A DNA stretch of 64,000 bases from Arabidopsis thaliana. Its lineage: Eukaryota; Streptophyta; Magnoliopsida; Brassicales; Brassicaceae. The notes beneath the pieces were generated by a model, which had not been told where the DNA came from, did no database searches, and worked only from the letters and a program-made list of their open reading frames with translations. The translations under genes were made by a program, and so were the position numbers. Positions 33,886-45,625 of the stretch are shown in pieces (the stretch's first letter is position 1; every line of letters begins with the position of its first letter). Where the stretch lies: the NCBI RefSeq assembly GCF_000001735.4, contig NC_003071.7, forward strand, positions 507,001-571,000, written 5' to 3'.

Positions 33886-35006
33886 GGAATATTAAGTGAT
33901 TACCATTCAAAATCAGTATATAAAAAGATCATTCACTGTGTAGATGAATAGTATATAGCATTGGTATTTGTAATGTAGATGTTGGTTAAATAATACCTCT
34001 TTTAAATAACGACCTAGGGAATGAATAAAATCCAACATATCTAATTTCGCAGTGTAAAGCAACAAATGGAGAGTTTGCTACTAGCCTACTACACGTGTCT
34101 TTGGTGTTACCTACAACTCAACACATGTACTGCTTAATGGTATTGTTAAAGAAACATAAATGTAGCTGTCAAAAAATACATAGTGGCGTTAGCGACAGAA
34201 GAAAAGACACTATTGAGTATTGAGGTGAGGAAGAGCTTTTTTTTCCATTAATTAGACTCTTATTAAAATAGGTTAATTATATTGGTGACACTAATTTTAC
34301 CCATGCATGAAAAAGTCAAAGTCTACATGCACAATGACTCTGTTTAATACCACTATATTAAAACTAATACAATCAAAGTAGTATTTAGTTTTCCCAAAGT
34401 TGATAATGTCGATGTGATATTTATTTGATGTCGATTACCTAGAAGAGTCTTTCCATTTTCATCTATCAAGCATTATAATGAACGTCTAAGTTCAAATCAA
34501 TTGTTGATGAGTAAATAGACTCATGTTTATATATTAGTGTATATTGATCTTTCCTCATTGTCTATGAAATTCTTGGTATGCTTCCTCTCGAGATGCTAAT
34601 AACATATATGTGTATTATCTTGTTATTCATGGTTATGTATGTATATGACCCTATGATGGTAATTCTTTTTTGATAACCAAAGTAGAATATTTTAAAATCA
34701 TGAAAAACGAGTGGACAAAACATAAAGCTTATAGTAAGCTTGTAGTGTGTCTATATAGAAGGTAGTTTTGGTAAGCTACTGGTAATAGTTTTCGTATTAA
34801 TTTATACTATATATCTCGTGTTTGTGTAATTAGAAAACAAACGTATATACTGAAACCTAGACTTATCCATCACACATATAGAAAGTCAAATATTCTATGA
34901 TGATTCTTGTGAATGCATGTATGCAACATACACAAATACACTCATATAAACATGTCTTGTTTTTTTGCCTTGTACGATATTCTATATGGTTTATATAATT
35001 CTTTAG
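33886..35006. other. Intergenic between PDF2.3 and the LCR71 exon
   Basis: This stretch was searched for a signal-peptide exon (MKLS..RLIS-like) and for the TATATAGTGCCA core promoter seen before the other units. Neither was found. Confidence 0.5.
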
Positions 35007-35173
35007 GGGGTTCGGTCACGGTGGAGGCAAGGATTTGCAAATCGAGGAGCCAAAAGTTCAAGGGACCGTGCGTGAGTGAAGACAACTGTGCCAACGTTTG
35101 CCACACCGAAGGTTTTCCCGATGGTGATTGCGACGGACTCCTCCGGCGTTGCTACTGCAACACACATTGCTGA
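35007..35173 (+). CDS. LCR71: Orphan second exon of a defensin (LCR71-type)
   Basis: A TTCTTTAG acceptor and the phase-2 start GG|GGTTCG match exon 2 of the neighbours. It encodes GGSVTVEA and an eight-cysteine mature peptide from [12 protein letters not shown] to CYCNTHC. No exon 1, signal peptide or conserved TATA lies in the 1.6 kb upstream. An in-frame ATG at 34952 gives 73 aa, but its N-terminus ([20 protein letters not shown]) reads through what is intron in the paralogues and is a weak secretion signal. The GDCDGLL segment has lost the basic residues seen as GNCRGFR in PDF2.2. It is either a pseudogene that kept its frame or a gene with a newly acquired start. The symbol is by map order. 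Confidence 0.6.
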
Positions 35174-35449
35174 TTCTCATTACATATATCAAATTAAATC
35201 AACTATATAGTAAACTAACTCTATATATTTACATGTTTATTTTCTTCGATCTTATTGACGTACACTTTACTTTAAATTCGGTTCATGCAACTTATGTGAG
35301 GAAAAAAATCCTACTATATTATTTGGGAAGTACATTTTAAATATAACCTTAATTTTTGTAAGAAATTACATAGGTATGCCATTAGAAATAAAATTTTAAA
35401 GAGTAAATTAATTTATCTCTTTAAGGATTAAAAAATCAATTACTAATTT

Positions 35450-35640
35450 AATTAATTAAATTTAATTAAAAAACGAAATACATTATTAATTTTCAAAAAT
35501 AATAACCAATCAAAATAAACATATAAGATTTGATATCTAAATTTTTATTAATTTAATTTAATTAGAAAAACGAAATACATTATTAATTTCCAAAAGAGTA
35601 ACCTATTAAAATCAACAAATTAGATTTGATATCTAAATTA
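35450..35640. repeat. Imperfect tandem repeat, two units of about 90 bp
   Basis: ACGAAATACATTATTAATTT and GATTTGATATCTAAATT each recur at about 90-bp spacing, together with TTAATTTAATTA-like flanks. AT-rich, non-coding. Confidence 0.7.
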
Positions 35641-37136
35641 TCATATTAATTTTTTATTAATCATTATAGTTCACTTCTTATCTTTATATGATTCTATTTT
35701 TGCAAAAAATAATATCATCATTATAAAAAATAATTAGAGTTTTTTCGCATATCTCATAATTTAAATTTTTGAAAATTGTGAATATAAACTGTTCAATACA
35801 TGAAAAATATTATAACGGGTGAAAAATAGATTTAAGAAAACTTTCTACTGAGTAAGGGGTCATATTTGAAATATTTATATTCAATTTCATACATATTATA
35901 TTGAAAATTTATAATCTTATATACTACAATAATTAATAACATATTAGATTATTTTATGTGTATGATATGATTCAATTTTTAATACAAGATAGAAAATCCT
36001 AGAATTGACGGGTTTAGATCGATATTAATACAAGATGGTATACTACAGGTGAAACTCTTAAATTAACAATCAAACTACAAGTGTATAATCTTAAACACTA
36101 AACAATATAGATAATATCAACAAAACATATACAACTCACAGTTTACTTTTAATATTTTATATACAAAATCAATTAAATCTTAATTAAATCTTAATCACAT
36201 AAAAATTAGCACAAAAAAAAAAATTCAACAATTAAATTTTTTATCAAATCTCTGTGTTATATAAGTTTTGATACTATATTCGAATAAAGTGTAATATACC
36301 TTTTCAATTTGTATTCTTTAACTAATTCAAGCTAACTAATATATTTGCTAATCTTATACCTATCAAAACCGACTATCGTTTCTTATCTCTATAGTATTTT
36401 TGCAAGACTTTTTTGGTGGATTGGGGTAAAAATGCATTCGGGTCATATGGTATATTCCCCTATTAAATAAAAATGGTATACTCCTATGTTATTAGCTAAA
36501 ATGTTTAGATTATAATTCAGAGTCATATCATTAATAAAATTAATATTAATAAAATAAATGGCTTTTTGGCAAGACGGATTTGGAGTGACGGGTTTTTGAA
36601 TCAACATTAATAAAAAAGTAAAATATAATTAATACACCGTTTCAATACGGGTTAAATCTTTAATTTATTATTTTTTAAGACCACTAATATTAAACATATC
36701 AAATCATCCTAATTTAGAAAAGATTATATAAAACCAAAAATGTTATGTGGTATGTATAATGTTACTATATATAAAATATAAATGTATTAGAGAATGATAT
36801 AATTTGCAAAACTTTTATCTATAAAAAATAATTCTTAAATTTTAAAAATTACTACTTTAAAAAAAGAAATCACGGGAGGGGTAAAGAAATTATAGAACGG
36901 GTTTTATTTTGGAATTGGGTTATATGGTGGATGTATTTGAATCAATATTTATAAAATTTTAAAATATTATTAATATGCTGTTTTAATAGAGGTTACAACT
37001 TCGTTTTTTAACAATTGTCTCATAGATTCGTGGTATAGCCTTACTTAATAACAATTATAAAGTGTAAAATATAAATATTTTATAAAAATAAAATTTGCAA
37101 ATTTTAATATATATTACTTTTAAAAAATAAATCGTC
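35641..37136. other. AT-rich intergenic, probably Helitron interior
   Basis: No gene. Scattered GACGGGTTT and ACGGGTT motifs and the downstream Helitron terminus suggest one or more decayed Helitrons, but no TC-type 5' end was confirmed. Confidence 0.35.
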
Positions 37137-37164
37137 CTGCGGTATACCGCGGGTTAAAATCTAG
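37137..37164 (+). mobile_element. Helitron 3' terminus
   Basis: Stem-loop CCTGCGGTATACCGCGGG followed by TTAAAAT and CTAG, then T. This is the canonical hairpin-plus-CTAG end of Arabidopsis ATREP Helitrons. It closely resembles the 3' end at 4309-4338. The matching 5' end was not located, so only the terminus is annotated. Confidence 0.75.
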
Positions 37165-37676
37165 TTATCATATATAGTCGTAATTTGTAAACAAATTAAC
37201 AACCAAGAAAAAGTTTATTAAAGCAAATTAACAATTACTAAACAAAGTAGTAATTAAACACATCCTGATTTTTTTAAAAAGTATTTGGAGGGTCGAATTT
37301 AATAATTAATCAGGATTTCATTATGTAGCTTAATTAAGATTTAAGGGTGCAAATTTACCATAAACGTGTAAAATTTATTATTCATCTCTTGTCATTAAGT
37401 AAGATGTATAAAGAAGAGAAAAATTAGAAAAGTTTTATTCGTTGATCAAGACGATTATGCATTCTTCTTTGTTATAAGTTTTTTCCTTGTTCTTTAGGAT
37501 TAAATACTAATTTGATTATTTAATTGATTGGTCAGCCTTTAATTACGACTGCATCTATATGGGTAAAGGTTTTAACTGGTTCACGTTTTGTTTCTATTTT
37601 TTGTAAGGCCATAAATTATTTATATTAATTTGTAAAAACAAAACCAAACATTTTACCAACAAAAGAATTCATCCCC

Positions 37677-37690
37677 TTTATATAGTGTCA
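37677..37690 (+). promoter_or_regulatory. Defensin core promoter, PDF2.6
   Basis: TTTATATAGTGTCA, about 65 bp before the ATG at 37755, matches the core shared by the other defensins. The longer upstream blocks of copies 1-3 were not recognised here. Confidence 0.6.
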
Positions 37691-37754
37691 TCTTCTTGAT
37701 CTTCTTAACTACCATTAGCTTTCTCTAAACATTTGTATCTTAATCTCTTTAAAA

Positions 37755-38169
37755 ATGAAGCTCTCTCTGCGTTTGATCTCAGCCCTTCTCATGTCGGTCA
37801 TGCTCCTCTTCGCCACAGGTTCATTACTAATTCTCATAATAATATCTAACATAAGCAATTTTTGTGGCCTCAAATATCTTATATATGGTCTAATGATTAT
37901 ATACATACAAATTATAACACATGCATGTTTTTGTAATTCCAAATTTTGATTATAGTAACAAACATGTGCATGGTTTTTAATTATGGTACGTGCATGGGTA
38001 TTGTGATTTAGGAATGGGTCCTGTGGAAGCAAGAACTTGTGAGTCACCAAGTAACAAGTTCCAAGGAGTTTGTCTCAACTCACAGAGCTGTGCCAAAGCT
38101 TGCCCTAGCGAAGGTTTTTCAGGCGGTCGATGTAGTAGTCTCCGTTGCTACTGCTCCAAAGCCTGCTAA
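37755..38169 (+). CDS. PDF2.6: Plant defensin PDF2.6 (LCR72)
   Basis: Secreted defensin, 73 aa. Exon 1 (37755-37818, 64 nt) encodes a signal peptide starting MKLSLRLISALLMSVMLLFA. A 193-nt phase-1 intron follows. Exon 2 (38012-38169) encodes GMGPVEA, lacking the VT of its neighbours, and the mature peptide RTCESPSNKFQG...CYCSKAC with eight cysteines. The loop before the CYC pair is shortened (GGRCSSLRCYC). More diverged than PDF2.1-2.3, so an older duplicate. The symbol is assigned by map order. Confidence 0.88.
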
Positions 38170-39564
38170 TTTATCAACAAATCATTTTATTCGAAATCAA
38201 AAACCAATCAATAATATTATCATATCTTTCATCGTTTTCTAATTTCAATTCGAGAGTAATATAATAATCTTGAAAGGGACCAATTGTTTTGTGTTCTTGT
38301 ATATATAATGTTGGTTTTTTCGTAAGAATTTTAAGTGTTTATGTATTGTTTTAATTTTGGCTTATTATATCATTCGCCATGTAAATATACTTTGCATTGA
38401 TTATATATCATACTTTATTGATATTTACAGGATTACATACAAGTTTACGTAAGACTATGGTTAAAAGTAAATAAGTAATGTACATTGTTTTGTCAACGTA
38501 CGTTTGAAAATAATGTACAATGTACTAATTAATTATGACTAGCTCTTTAAATTTTGGAGTTTCAGACTTTCAGATTCTCTACAAACAAAATATTATTCAA
38601 AATAATTAAAATAAAATAAAATTATTCAGAATATATCGATATTTCTTATAGTACAATTTAGTTTATATATAAATTTAAAACAAAGAGAGAGAATTTTTTA
38701 GAATAATATAAATATGAGATATGTGGTAAAAAGAATTAAAGAAAGATTAGAATGTTTTATATGTTCATTTTTTTAACATAAAGTAATTTGATATTTTAAG
38801 AGAAAAACAGAAACAAATTGTAGATATAATATGCAATATGTGGTAAAAAGAAGAAGAAGGTATTATGATATCTAATATCTTGAAATTATTTTAGCATAAA
38901 GTAAACTGATATTTAATTTTGATTTTAAATGATAGAAAAATGTAGAATAATGTGTATCTCGGATATTGTTTAAATATAATAATATAATTAAATGAAAAAA
39001 ATATAAGGTGTATAGAAGGGATGCCACGTTTAGGAGAATTCTTAAATTTTTAGATAAGATTTATCATAAATTTGTTAGTTTTTTATTTAAATGGAAAAAC
39101 AAATCAAGGAAAAAAAAGAAGAGAAAATAAATAAATCTAGTTTAACATGTAAAGGAACACTATTTGAAAAGCACAAAGTAAGAAATCTAGTTTAATTAGA
39201 ATAACATTATAAATAATGTAATAATAATGTCATATAAACTATGTTTATCAAAATAAAGAGAAAATAGAAGTAAATTATAGGACAATATGCCATATGTGGT
39301 AAAAAATATAAAATAATTATTATAATGTTTAATATCTTAAAATTATTTGATTTTGATTTTTTAAATTTAAATGATAAAAAAGAAAACAAAGATAACATGT
39401 AGGAAAATATGTTTTAGATATTTTCTTAATAGAATTATATAACTATATCTAATGAAAATGGATAATGATGATGTATTTGGATTTGTCAAAAAAAGATACA
39501 AAAAAGCATGTCATATGTCAACTTGTCAAAGATTGTGTTTAGGAGAAACATTGAATCCCATGTA
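38170..39564. other. Intergenic between PDF2.6 and LCR73
   Basis: Strongly AT-rich, with repeated phrases such as ATATGTGGTAAAAAGA (about 38718, 38837, 39292) and TTTAGCATAAAGTAA-like segments. They suggest a diverged internal repeat of about 120 bp or more. No gene recognised. Confidence 0.45.
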
Positions 39565-39578
39565 TATATATAGTGCCA
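39565..39578 (+). promoter_or_regulatory. Defensin core promoter, LCR73
   Basis: TATATATAGTGCCA, about 90 bp before the ATG at 39664. It is the same TATA-to-GTGCCA core as in the other units. Confidence 0.6.
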
Positions 39579-39663
39579 TCCACTTCTTCTTCCTACACCA
39601 CCACTTAGTAATTTCCAACGATCTCTATCTACAAACATTCATAAACTCTTACTCTCTCCAAAA

Positions 39664-40026
39664 ATGAAGCTCTCTCTGCGTTTTCTCTCAGTCCTTCTCC
39701 TGATCGCTTTCATGGTTCTTGCTACCACTGCAGGTTCATCATTACTCTAAATTTTCATACATATCTACATTTTATACGTATAATCTATAACATATTTCTC
39801 GATATTCCTCATTTTGGTAATGTATTCAAATGTTTTTTTTTTTTCTTATATAGAGGTGAGTCCGTTGGATAATAAAATATGCAAGACAAGGAGTGATCGT
39901 TTCTCAGGAGTGTGCATAAGCACAAACAATTGTGCCATCATCTGCCAACAATTCGAGCACTTTGATGGCGGTCACTGCGAATTCGATGGAGCCTTCCGTC
40001 GTTGTATGTGCACCAAACAATGTTGA
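39664..40026 (+). CDS. LCR73: Defensin-like protein LCR73
   Basis: Secreted cysteine-rich peptide, 80 aa. Exon 1 (39664-39733) encodes a signal peptide starting [21 protein letters not shown] 120-nt phase-1 intron follows. Exon 2 (39854-40026) encodes EVSPLDN and a mature domain from [12 protein letters not shown] to CMCTKQC. Eight cysteines are present, but the loop before the final CMC is longer and more acidic ([13 protein letters not shown]), and the pro-segment differs from the GMGPVTVEA type. It is the most diverged member and the right end of the cluster. The symbol is by map order. Confidence 0.85.
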
Positions 40027-40388
40027 TTCAATACTCTCTATTTGATCATTGTTTCTATATAATAATAAGGGACACACTTTGTTAATTTGTGTCCTCTCTC
40101 CATATATACTATATACTATCTCATTATTTAAGAAATTTAATGGATTTTTAATAATAATTCAAGTCTATGTGTTTGGTTTAATTATATTCATCAAAATCTA
40201 TCCAATTATACATTTTTACATAGCCAAAACCATTCAAGCTTTAATTAAAATTAGGTTAACTACTTCCGGGCCAAGTAAATATATACTAGCTCAGACTTCA
40301 CCAACCTGAAACACTAAACTTCTCGTAAAATATGTGCCTCAAAACGATATTTCAACCCGAGACTCGAGCAAAGATTTGTCTCTCTTCA

Positions 40389-42316
40389 CTATATCCCGAG
40401 TCTCTTGGAACCACACTCTGAGCAGAATTTGGATGTCTCTCTCAAGTACTGTGCTCCACATTGGTCACAAAATTTCGCCGGACTATTTGGCTGTGGAAAG
40501 ACAGATAAACATACGAGGACCTTAATGGAAATCGAAATTATACTATTAGAAAATAGATATAGCGTAGATTTTGTACCATTACATGGCCTCCAGTGAGGGG
40601 TTGCAAGCAAGCCATTTGTGTGTGAGATAGTTCAGGGTCACATTGATGGTTCTGACTGGGATAGTGTGTGGCTGCGTGTTGACTTTGGTATATAGATTGA
40701 TGGTGTTGGTGGCTCTGGTGAATAGATTGATGAAATTGATGAGACAAAGATGACATATGATGTTTGGAAGGAGAAGGAGTGTGTTGTTGTTGGCTTTGAT
40801 CCTGCAATTATGACAAAGATGGTTGATAAATTCGATGAACTCAAGATCATTTCCATTAGAATTTGCCATTGATTGTAGATTCCGAAAGAGTATGCACTTA
40901 CTTCGCGAAATCCTTGTGTATTAGCTAACGTTGAAGAGTCTATACCTGGAAATGTCTACAAAACAAAAACAAAAACTGTCACTTTGTTCTTCAAACTCAG
41001 ATAAAAGCTATAAACAGAGTGTTGATTGGTCTTACAGGCAAGCCATTGATGCTGGAGACAGAATTCTGAAGACGCCTATGCTTGCGTCGAGGGCAGTAGA
41101 ATTTATAATCTCTAGCAGAGATAGCCACTTCATTACGGCCTGTTAATCGCTTAAACCTGTAGTGACAATATCCAATTATATTCTGATGTAAATAACTCAT
41201 ACACAATTCACAATAGTAAAGATCTGATGATGTATTTTCACCATTCAGCTTCTTCAATAGGCAAATCACTTGGCTTTTCAACAATATCCAAACCATTAAC
41301 CACCACAAAGCGAACTCGTTTCTCTTCATGTATTACCAATTCTGGAAATCTTGTCCTTGTTTCAACTGAAGTTGCCAGTTCTCTTCTCCTGTACATGCAA
41401 GTACCTGGGACAATCACACATATCAAACTAGTGCTCAAAAATATCACTTTTGCAACACATCAGAGCAGATACAAAATACCTTTCTTAGGAAACTTCTTAG
41501 TTAATTTCCTATACAAGCCACCAGCAGCTTCAAGAGCTACTCCAATAGTCTTATCCCTTATTCCATTCAATGAAGCAAGCCTCACATTTGCTTCACCAAC
41601 TAAAGTCTCATACAAATTTGCAATATACATCAACGGTAACGCAAAACTCGGATCACCTTCATATCGCGTATCATCCGACTTCCTCTTCACTTTACTATTA
41701 CTATCACGTCCTCCTGAATCCACATCATGATCACGTTTGCTCTCACAGACTTCAATCACATGTTGGCTAATAAAGTAGTCCAATATGATTTGCAGAAACC
41801 TCCCTCTTGCTGCTTCAATCGGTGAAACATCTAAAACACAATAAGAAGATGATAACGAATCAAGAAACTCAGTGCAAGAGCCAAATCCAGTACTGAGAAT
41901 GATGATCCTTATTATACCTTCAATGTTTAACATAATGTAAGCAGATCCTTTGTTCTCCATGTTAGATCCACCTTCTTCTACTCCGATTTGCATAGAGTTT
42001 CTGTATGATTCATGCATACAGTCCTGAAGAGAGACAAAATCCAAATCTATTGATAACTCTCAAAATCATAAACCCTAATTTTGATTCATTTCGCTAATTT
42101 GAGCTAAGTTAATCATAAACCCTAGAAATTGAGACACACCGCAGAAGAGGAATCGCCGTCATTATCTAAACTATCGCCGTCACGACCAACGGCGCCTCCG
42201 ATACCGTCGATATCTCTCGGCGGACCATCGACGGAGTTGAGATCGTGGAGAGAAGTAGCGATGTAGGAATCAGATGATCCTAAATTGTAATGTTGTACTT
42301 GAACCCTAGCTCCCAT
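40389..42316 (-). CDS. Conserved plant protein with C-terminal zinc ribbon (AT2G02148-like)
   Basis: Eight exons (42316-42140, 42023-41918, 41830-41480, 41404-41242, 41156-41036, 40955-40902, 40801-40577, 40490-40389) join in frame to 432 aa. The N-terminus is acidic (about 40-60). A helical central region (about 90-215; SPIEAARGRFLQIILDYF ... LYRKLTKKFPKKG) and a basic segment with KFYCPRRKHRR follow. Next is a His/Gln/Ser-rich low-complexity exon (about 325-399). Last is a zinc ribbon with CDQC (407-410) and CSEC (422-425). I recall the locus being called PPR-containing, but no 35-residue PPR pattern is visible. Function unknown; the ribbon suggests nucleic-acid or protein binding. It reads head-to-tail with EMB2794. 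Confidence 0.88.
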
Positions 42317-43339
42317 TTCTTCCTAAACCATAAACACACAAATTCCGAAATCAGAATCGATTTAGTAACAATTCAACCATTTTCGATCACAGATTCAACT
42401 CGAGAAGATGAAGAATCGTCTAGAGATTGCATCTTCTAAGCTTTGAGTTTGCTCTCTCTACTGGAGATTTAACGACTATACGAACCTTGACGAAGAGAGA
42501 AAGAGAGAGGAATCCGAACCTGGATCCGTACCTGAGAATTATCGTACGGTGACAGAGATCTCCGAACCTGGCTCCAAACTCCACACCTGTTACCGAGCCA
42601 CTCAGTCTTGTGAAACTTTCACAACTAAATTTGCCCTGAATCTAAATAAGCAGCTCTTTTAAATAATTAAATATTAAACATAACATTTTTTTTGTTTTAA
42701 ACTTCTCTATGACTATTTTTGTTTTATTTGTAGTTTATATACATGAATCTGAAACTCCTCAGCATTGAGAATTTTTTTTGTTCAAAACTAATTATTCAAT
42801 CATCAGTTTAAAAAAATTACATTTTGGGGGAATGAGAAAAAAAAAATATGTACACAACAAAAGTTAGGGATTTTGATTGGTTCCTCAATGCAATAATACA
42901 AAACAACAATGAAGAACCCCTAAACCCATGTGTAAGTATGATTACTTGATACTTGACAGTCTTTCACTCTTTATTCATCTTTGCCATATGCTTCAGAGCT
43001 TTAAAATCTGCAACAAAAGACTACATTTTTATCCGAGACCGGTAAACAGATTTTCATATCAAATCATTCAAAGTAGTGGATTTGTTTCATACCTCAGCTC
43101 TTTTCGATGAACAATATATCCCATCGATAAGCTTTCTCCTCGGATCAGTCCTGAGCAAATCAGGGAAACTACAGCTGCAATAATTGTTTACGATGAATGG
43201 CTAGCTTATAGATTCCCAGGAGAAGCTTAGGCTGAAGATTCGATATTCTTGTTTCTTGTTCTTCATGTTCTCTAGAAGAAACAAGGTTTTGATCCGAATA
43301 TCTGAATCCATTGATAAGAGCAAAGAGATTGCATGAGTA
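42317..43339. other. Intergenic: leader of the zinc-ribbon gene and 3' end of EMB2794
   Basis: The left part is the presumed 5' UTR and promoter of the 432-aa gene. The right part probably contains the EMB2794 3' UTR. No further gene seen. Confidence 0.5.
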
Positions 43340-45625
43340 TCACATGTTTGGGAGTGCATTATCGTTGTCACTGGTCAAAAGTTGATGCTTCATCAGATAA
43401 CTCTGCAACTCTACAGCTTCATCTATACATCCAAGCTCATAGTGTTTCTTCAAGACACTAATACACAAGACCTCATCAGGGTGAATTCCTTCCCCGATCA
43501 TTTCCTCGAGGAAGGATCTCGCTTTTTGCAACTGATTGCAGTGCGATAACCCCCAGACTAATGAAGTGTAAGCAAGCAAATCAAGCTTCATACCAATCTC
43601 AGCCATTTTGTCTCGTAAAGCCAAAGCCTCTAGCACATTCCCTTGCTTAAAGTTGCCATCCATTAACGATGTGTATGCCGTTCTGTCAGGAACTAACCCC
43701 TTCTGAACCATTTGTTCAAAAAGAGTTGTTGCAGCCTCAACTTGGTTATCTTTACAGAGACCATCAATCATCGCTGTGAATATCGCTGCATTAGCCTGTA
43801 GACCAAAATCGTTACTTATCCTATTGAAATAATCAACTGCTTTAGAAACCAACTTGTTTTTGCACAATCCATCAATCAAAACGCAAAAGGTAACAACTGT
43901 GACCTCAATATCAAGTTCTTTCATCTCGTCCAGTAGGTGCAATCCCTCAGTTGGGTTTCCCGACTTAAAGTACGCATCCATTAACGTTGTGTAAATCAGC
44001 GAATTCGCTTTGATCCCACATTCCTTCATTTCATTCATCACTACCTTAGCAGCCTCTATCTTTTCTAAACTGCACAAACCCCAAATGAACGTTCCATAGA
44101 GCAGCAAATCCGGTTTAATACCTCTCCCCTTCAATTCGTTTAAAAGCTCTAATGCTCTGTCCATATTTTTCGCTTTTACAAATCCATGAATCAGAGCATT
44201 GTAACTTGCAAGATTTGGAATCACCCCAGCTGTATCCATTTTTCCAAAAAGTTCTTCAGCTTCTTTCATTCTCTCCGCATCACAAAGGCCATCAATAAGC
44301 GCAGTGTAAGTGACCACATTCCATTCTACACCCACTTGCAACATCTCATTCCCTAACCTAAAAGCATCAGAGAGATTACCAATTTTACAATTGGCATCAA
44401 TGAGGGAAGTATATGTATACTCATTAGGCACAAGACCAACTCTTCTCATGTCAACATAAAACTTGATGGCTTGTTGCATCATACCCTCTTTACAAAACGC
44501 ATCAACCAAAGTGCTATAACTCACAACATTCGGTTTCAACCCATTTCCCTTCATCTCTCTATAAAACTCCAAACCTATAGGCAATTTCCCGAATTTACAG
44601 AAACAATTGATCAATGCATTATATGTTATAACATCAGGCTCGCAGCACATATCCTTCATTTCCTCGAAAAAGCAAACCGTATCATCTAATCGACCAACCT
44701 TCCCAAAACCATCAATCATAGAATTATATGTAACAGTGTCAGGAACCAACCCTCTAAACTTCATTTCTTCAAACAAGCCTCTAGCAGCTTCAACATCTCC
44801 TTCTTTACACATACAATCTATCATTATATTGTAAGTAAACACAGTCGGTCTCGCACCAGCACCAATCATGTCTTTGAAAAACCTCTTCACATCATCAGTC
44901 TTCCCTAATTTCGCAAACCTATGCAATAAACCGTTGCAAGACCGAGTTTTTGGGAAAACTCTAAATCTCTTCATCTTAGAGAAACACTGAATAGCTTCCT
45001 CAAGCATTCCTAGATCAATCAAAACACTAAACAAAGCATCAAACACTCCAAAACCAGGTACACACACATTCCTTGTAGACCACAGAACATCGAAAACATC
45101 GCAGTCCGCCTTTGACAAAACCATCTCTTTAAGGACACTATTAGCATCATAATACATTCTAGCACAAAACAGAATGTGAGCTACTATACAGTAAGATTCT
45201 ACAGAGTGCTTAAACCCATTACGAGTCATCGACCATTTGAAGAATTTGAAAGCTAATTTAGGGTCTTCTTTCAATTCAACGAGAACCCTTGGAACCCAAA
45301 TCGGAGCTAATGTCAAATCAAAAAGCTTTTCGAGTCCAGGATCATCCCATAGATCATTGTGAACAACTTTACGGATCCAATCTCTATCAAAATCTTCGGA
45401 ATAAGTAGAAGTACCGCTTTTGGTAACGAAAGGGTATCGAATGATACAGAGAAAACTAGTGAACCAAACGAAAGGGCAAGAGATAAAGGAAGATTGAGAA
45501 GGAGAAGGAGAAGAGAGAGGGAAACAGAGAGGTGATTGGATTTGAGAGAGGGAAGAAGAAGAAGGGCTTACATGGCGAGGGAATCTGCGATTAACGTGAA
45601 GAAAATTGCGAAGAGAACAGAACAT
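43340..45625 (-). CDS. EMB2794: P-class pentatricopeptide repeat protein EMB2794
   Basis: Intronless, 761 aa. The first about 70 residues are Ser/Arg/Phe-rich with few acids, like an organelle transit peptide. From about residue 195 to the end there are some 15 tandem 35-residue PPR motifs, seen as T-x-Y-N-x-x-I-D-x-x-C-K and G-x-x-P-D/N cores such as PTVFTYNIMIDCMCKEGD and PDTVTYNSMIDGFGKVG. There is no E, DYW or SMR domain, so it is P-class: organellar RNA binding, processing or stability. The recalled allele name indicates an embryo-defective mutant. The promoter has site II elements, common for organelle-protein genes. Plastid versus mitochondrion cannot be decided here. Confidence 0.95.
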   Translation of the reverse strand: MFCSLRNFLHVNRRFPRHVSPSSSSLSQIQSPLCFPLSSPSPSQSSFISCPFVWFTSFLCIIRYPFVTKSGTSTYSEDFDRDWIRKVVHNDLWDDPGLEKLFDLTLAPIWVPRVLVELKEDPKLAFKFFKWSMTRNGFKHSVESYCIVAHILFCARMYYDANSVLKEMVLSKADCDVFDVLWSTRNVCVPGFGVFDALFSVLIDLGMLEEAIQCFSKMKRFRVFPKTRSCNGLLHRFAKLGKTDDVKRFFKDMIGAGARPTVFTYNIMIDCMCKEGDVEAARGLFEEMKFRGLVPDTVTYNSMIDGFGKVGRLDDTVCFFEEMKDMCCEPDVITYNALINCFCKFGKLPIGLEFYREMKGNGLKPNVVSYSTLVDAFCKEGMMQQAIKFYVDMRRVGLVPNEYTYTSLIDANCKIGNLSDAFRLGNEMLQVGVEWNVVTYTALIDGLCDAERMKEAEELFGKMDTAGVIPNLASYNALIHGFVKAKNMDRALELLNELKGRGIKPDLLLYGTFIWGLCSLEKIEAAKVVMNEMKECGIKANSLIYTTLMDAYFKSGNPTEGLHLLDEMKELDIEVTVVTFCVLIDGLCKNKLVSKAVDYFNRISNDFGLQANAAIFTAMIDGLCKDNQVEAATTLFEQMVQKGLVPDRTAYTSLMDGNFKQGNVLEALALRDKMAEIGMKLDLLAYTSLVWGLSHCNQLQKARSFLEEMIGEGIHPDEVLCISVLKKHYELGCIDEAVELQSYLMKHQLLTSDNDNALPNM

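Noticed and set aside
41227-41730. 167-codon plus-strand ORF
   Set aside because: It is the antisense shadow of exons of the 432-aa zinc-ribbon gene, which has consistent splice sites and phase on minus.
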